A stretch of DNA of 64,000 bases, taken from positions 1-64,000 of the forward strand of contig CALUMT010000001.1 of assembly GCA_944321845.1 (NCBI GenBank), read 5' to 3'. The DNA comes from an uncultured Butyricimonas sp. Its GTDB lineage: Bacteria; Bacteroidota; Bacteroidia; Bacteroidales; Marinifilaceae. The position numbers were made by a program, and so were the translations under genes. Under the pieces are notes generated by a model that searched no databases, was not told the DNA's origin, and saw only the letters and a list, made by a program, of their open reading frames with translations. This document shows positions 63,901 to 64,000 of this stretch, piece by piece (position 1 is the stretch's first letter; each line of letters starts with the position of its first letter).

Positions 63901-64000
63901 GCATCTGTTGCCGTACCTATATTCAGATCCTTCACGAGTACTGTCACTCCCGGTAAAGGCATCTTCGATTCATCTGTCACTTTCCCGGAAATTCGAATTT
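60966..64000 (-). CDS. SusC/RagA-family TonB-dependent transporter, 5' end beyond window
   Basis: More than 1000 residues are visible and the frame is open to the window edge. The visible start reads ISGKVTDESKMPLPGVTVLV, the carboxypeptidase-regulatory-like domain, so signal peptide (and STN domain, if any) lie outside. The TonB-box-like VVVTGYN, plug motifs (FTIRGESSIG, ILDGFEV, LKDAAATAMYGSRAANGVVV) and long barrel ending YSFTLSIGF are complete. It forms the channel for the SusD protein downstream. No sigma/FecR pair is in view, so its regulator is unknown. Confidence 0.93.
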   Translation of the reverse strand, partial: IRISGKVTDESKMPLPGVTVLVKDLNIGTATDADGSYKLTLPVLKDTNFVFIFSFVGYASQTIKYTGQDTINVVMKEEVKKMDEVVVTGYNRVKKESFTGNATTVTKDQLLKTNNKNVIAALQSFDPSFRIKQNNLFGSDPNSLPEFTIRGESSIGMNRGLDVAAARRSQRTNLEDNPNLPIFILDGFEVDVQKIYDMDMNRIESMTILKDAAATAMYGSRAANGVVVVTTVAPKPGELRVMYNFTGGAEFPDLSDYNLCNAWEMLEVERLAGLFTAEDGDPGVQANLDYKYNQLLNEVARGVRTDWLAQPLRNVFNHSHSLNISGGVESIRYSLDLNYGTHNGAMKGSYRDNMGVGLTLDYRKGERLQVMNSITFNVTKSEDSPYGDFSTYAALKPYWAPYDNDGNLLETLGNSNSTANPLFQAKYLGSYSGKTTLNDLTNNLSVNLFFDKGFSAKAQLSVTRTDSEAESFDDPKEVQFNGVDSKEKGILDITTSNGLNWNVNVMAYFNRSFNHHFVNATLGINAQQVTSKTTSTLYKGFQLSNMNKPSYAAQQPDKTSQTNDESRLFGVLGSVNYSYNDVYLFDGSFRFDGSSKFGSDKRFAPFWSLGVGVNIHNYKWMQDQAMISTLRVRGTYGTTGNVSFPSYAAVSTYNTSDDWYYSFPANTLIALGNPKLTWEKTGTLDVGINLGLFQDRYTLEANYYIKKTDDQLAQLSIRTSSGFENYYTNAGSIENKGFEVKLNATIFQNEDWTVAFNGTLASNKNKITKLGQDAAQYNEHIQDFHNGELDNLTPEESAAYEDLMYVPLTQYYEGASTTAIYGVVSYGIDPSNGKEKFRKRDGSSTYLWNSRDEVVLGDTSPDAQGSFGFNIGWKGFYVNTSFLYAWGAQQYNETLLNKVEHADIANSNVDRRVLTDRWQAPGDVAPFYDIKNTTKTQPTSRFVQDDDYLQFTSLSAGYDFDQRLIQKFHLTSLGIRFNANDIARWSTIKAERGTSYPFAKNYSFTLSIGF

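Overview
The window looks like chromosome of a gut-type Bacteroidales bacterium, probably close to Odoribacter/Butyricimonas (the order is well supported, the genus is a guess). The reasons are two SusC/SusD outer-membrane uptake loci, an ECF sigma/FecR pair, a full MoxR-Bat operon, GldA/GldFG, many exported lipoproteins, and several promoters of the Bacteroidetes type (TTTG or TTG, about 20 bases, then TAnnTTTG). I saw no tRNA, rRNA, CRISPR array or prophage. The left edge holds the start of a transposase-like helix-turn-helix gene and the right edge cuts a SusC gene.

Layout. 1-430: transposase-like fragment and an 11-bp-phased palindromic repeat array. 429-3662 (-): GldFG permease fusion and GldA ATPase. 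3849-11719 (-): ECF sigma, FecR anti-sigma, SusC with an STN signalling domain, SusD, and a lipoprotein that resembles the zinc metallohydrolase of such loci but has lost the metal-binding motif. 12117-14263: thiL, an unknown gene and convergent ybaK. 14339-18027 (-): metallophosphoesterase lipoprotein, outer-membrane protein and PlpD-like patatin. 18200-19684 (+): GHL10-type glycosyl hydrolase.

19757-31035 is the accessory part. It holds a complete DarTG toxin-antitoxin pair, a membrane protein, a large collagen-like/BACON/BspA lipoprotein with a structured leader, a second 11-bp-phased repeat array, and a pair of DUF6266-like genes with a small overlapping ORF. It ends with a metal P-type ATPase and Fur-family regulator that share a divergent promoter region, carrying a perfect 7-3-7 palindrome, with a ferredoxin-nitroreductase fusion.

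31087-49999 is mostly housekeeping and almost all on the minus strand: xth, dnaX with an A10 slippage site giving short (gamma) and long (tau) products, an OmpA lipoprotein, the eight-gene moxR-DUF58-BatD-like-batABCDE operon, priA, pfkA, ispH, cmk, an exported protein of unknown role, and a short FecR-like anti-sigma stub. 50019-56627 holds a tripartite RND efflux operon (adaptor, pump, TolC-like channel) and a CorA magnesium transporter. 56876-64000 is a second uptake locus: SusC (partial), SusD, DUF4843 lipoprotein and PKD-like lipoprotein.

The least explained signals are the two noncoding arrays built from 11-bp units at 181-388 and 25711-25930. Both have GTAG-containing units on the left and CTAC-containing units on the right. 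The first is an imperfect palindrome whose outer arms are displaced by exactly one 11-bp unit.
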